Shown in pieces: positions 63,934 to 64,000 of a stretch of 64,000 nucleotides of DNA. This DNA comes from Pseudomonas canadensis (GTDB lineage: Bacteria > Pseudomonadota > Gammaproteobacteria > Pseudomonadales > Pseudomonadaceae): the NCBI RefSeq assembly GCF_000503215.1, contig NZ_AYTD01000011.1:124001-188000 (forward strand), in the 5' to 3' direction. The translations under genes and the position numbers were made by a program. The first letter of the stretch is position 1. Every line of letters starts with the position of its first letter. The notes under the pieces were generated by a model. The model saw nothing but the letters and a program-made list of their open reading frames with translations. It was not told where the DNA came from and ran no database searches.

Positions 63934-64000
63934 ATGATCACCGATTCACCCCGTTTCAAACCGTTTACCGCCGGTTCCTTGCTGCTGTTGTCCGTTGCGG
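63934..64000 (+). CDS. Start of the next gene, signal-peptide-like N-terminus (partial)
   Basis: An ATG at 63934 with AAGGATGG ahead opens MITDSPRFKPFTAGSLLLLS and runs off the window. The basic-then-hydrophobic order suggests an exported protein. In P. fluorescens-group apr loci a serine protease autotransporter (PrtA/PspB type) or lipase gene follows aprF, so that is the expectation, not a proof. Confidence 0.55.
   Translation, partial: MITDSPRFKPFTAGSLLLLSVA

Noticed and set aside
1..64000. CRISPR array, tRNA/rRNA genes, prophage or IS elements
   Set aside because: No regularly spaced direct repeats, no tRNA or rRNA signature and no phage structural or IS transposase genes were seen; the only transposase-like gene is the domesticated RAYT.

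Overview
The window reads as a chromosomal stretch of a Pseudomonas fluorescens-group bacterium. The evidence is GC-rich coding with tightly overlapping genes, REP/REPIN repeats of the Pseudomonas type with a REP-associated transposase, a DUF1652 gene, and the aprA-inh-aprDEF exoprotease locus that ends the window. No rRNA, tRNA, CRISPR array or prophage was seen.

Region 1 (about 1.4-38.1 kb) is the centrepiece: a salicylate-primed metallophore locus. A 14-gene minus-strand operon runs from 27.7 kb down to 1.4 kb, with almost every junction overlapping by 4-8 nt. It encodes salicylate supply (PchA, PchB), salicylate activation (PchD), a type II thioesterase (PchC), two NRPSs, a thiazolinyl imide reductase, a P450, two free-standing methyltransferases, a saccharopine-dehydrogenase-like oxidoreductase, a VOC protein and two PchH/PchI-like ABC proteins. 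The NRPSs give ArCP-Cy-A-PCP-Cy-A-PCP (2139 aa) followed by docking-Cy-A(MT)-PCP-TE (about 1818 aa). That is one ring-forming module more than pyochelin and no PKS as in yersiniabactin. The predicted product is salicyl-ring-ring-N-methylthiazolidine carboxylate, closest in gene logic to the predicted actinobacterial zincophore coelibactin. Divergent to the operon lie an ABC-2-type exporter with a decayed M1-peptidase-like tail, two paralogous TonB-dependent receptors separated by a RAYT/REPIN island, and a PchR-like AraC regulator. Fur-box-like sites lie in both intergenic control regions.

Region 2 (38.2-49.5 kb) holds a LysR regulator divergent from a quinone-oxidoreductase-type dehydrogenase, a structured intergenic stretch, a 55-codon small ORF, an unrecognised 470-aa protein translationally coupled to a MocR-type regulator that carries an in-frame amber codon, phosphoglucomutase, a pirin, an SF1 helicase and a DUF1652 protein.

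Region 3 (49.7-57.2 kb) looks like amine or amino-acid use: an AraC regulator with a SnoaL-like N-terminus, a DAO-type FAD oxidase, a cupin and a PotF-like binding protein, then a LuxR regulator divergent from an APC permease and a P1/DmpA-type aminopeptidase.

Region 4 (57.5 kb to the end) is the alkaline protease operon: serralysin, its inhibitor, its type I secretion system and the start of another secreted or exported protein. Its leader carries two good RsmA/CsrA-type sites, one in a hairpin loop and one on the ribosome binding site. The window opens with the N-terminal part of an unrelated TonB-dependent receptor and a CigR/RcnB-like periplasmic protein.
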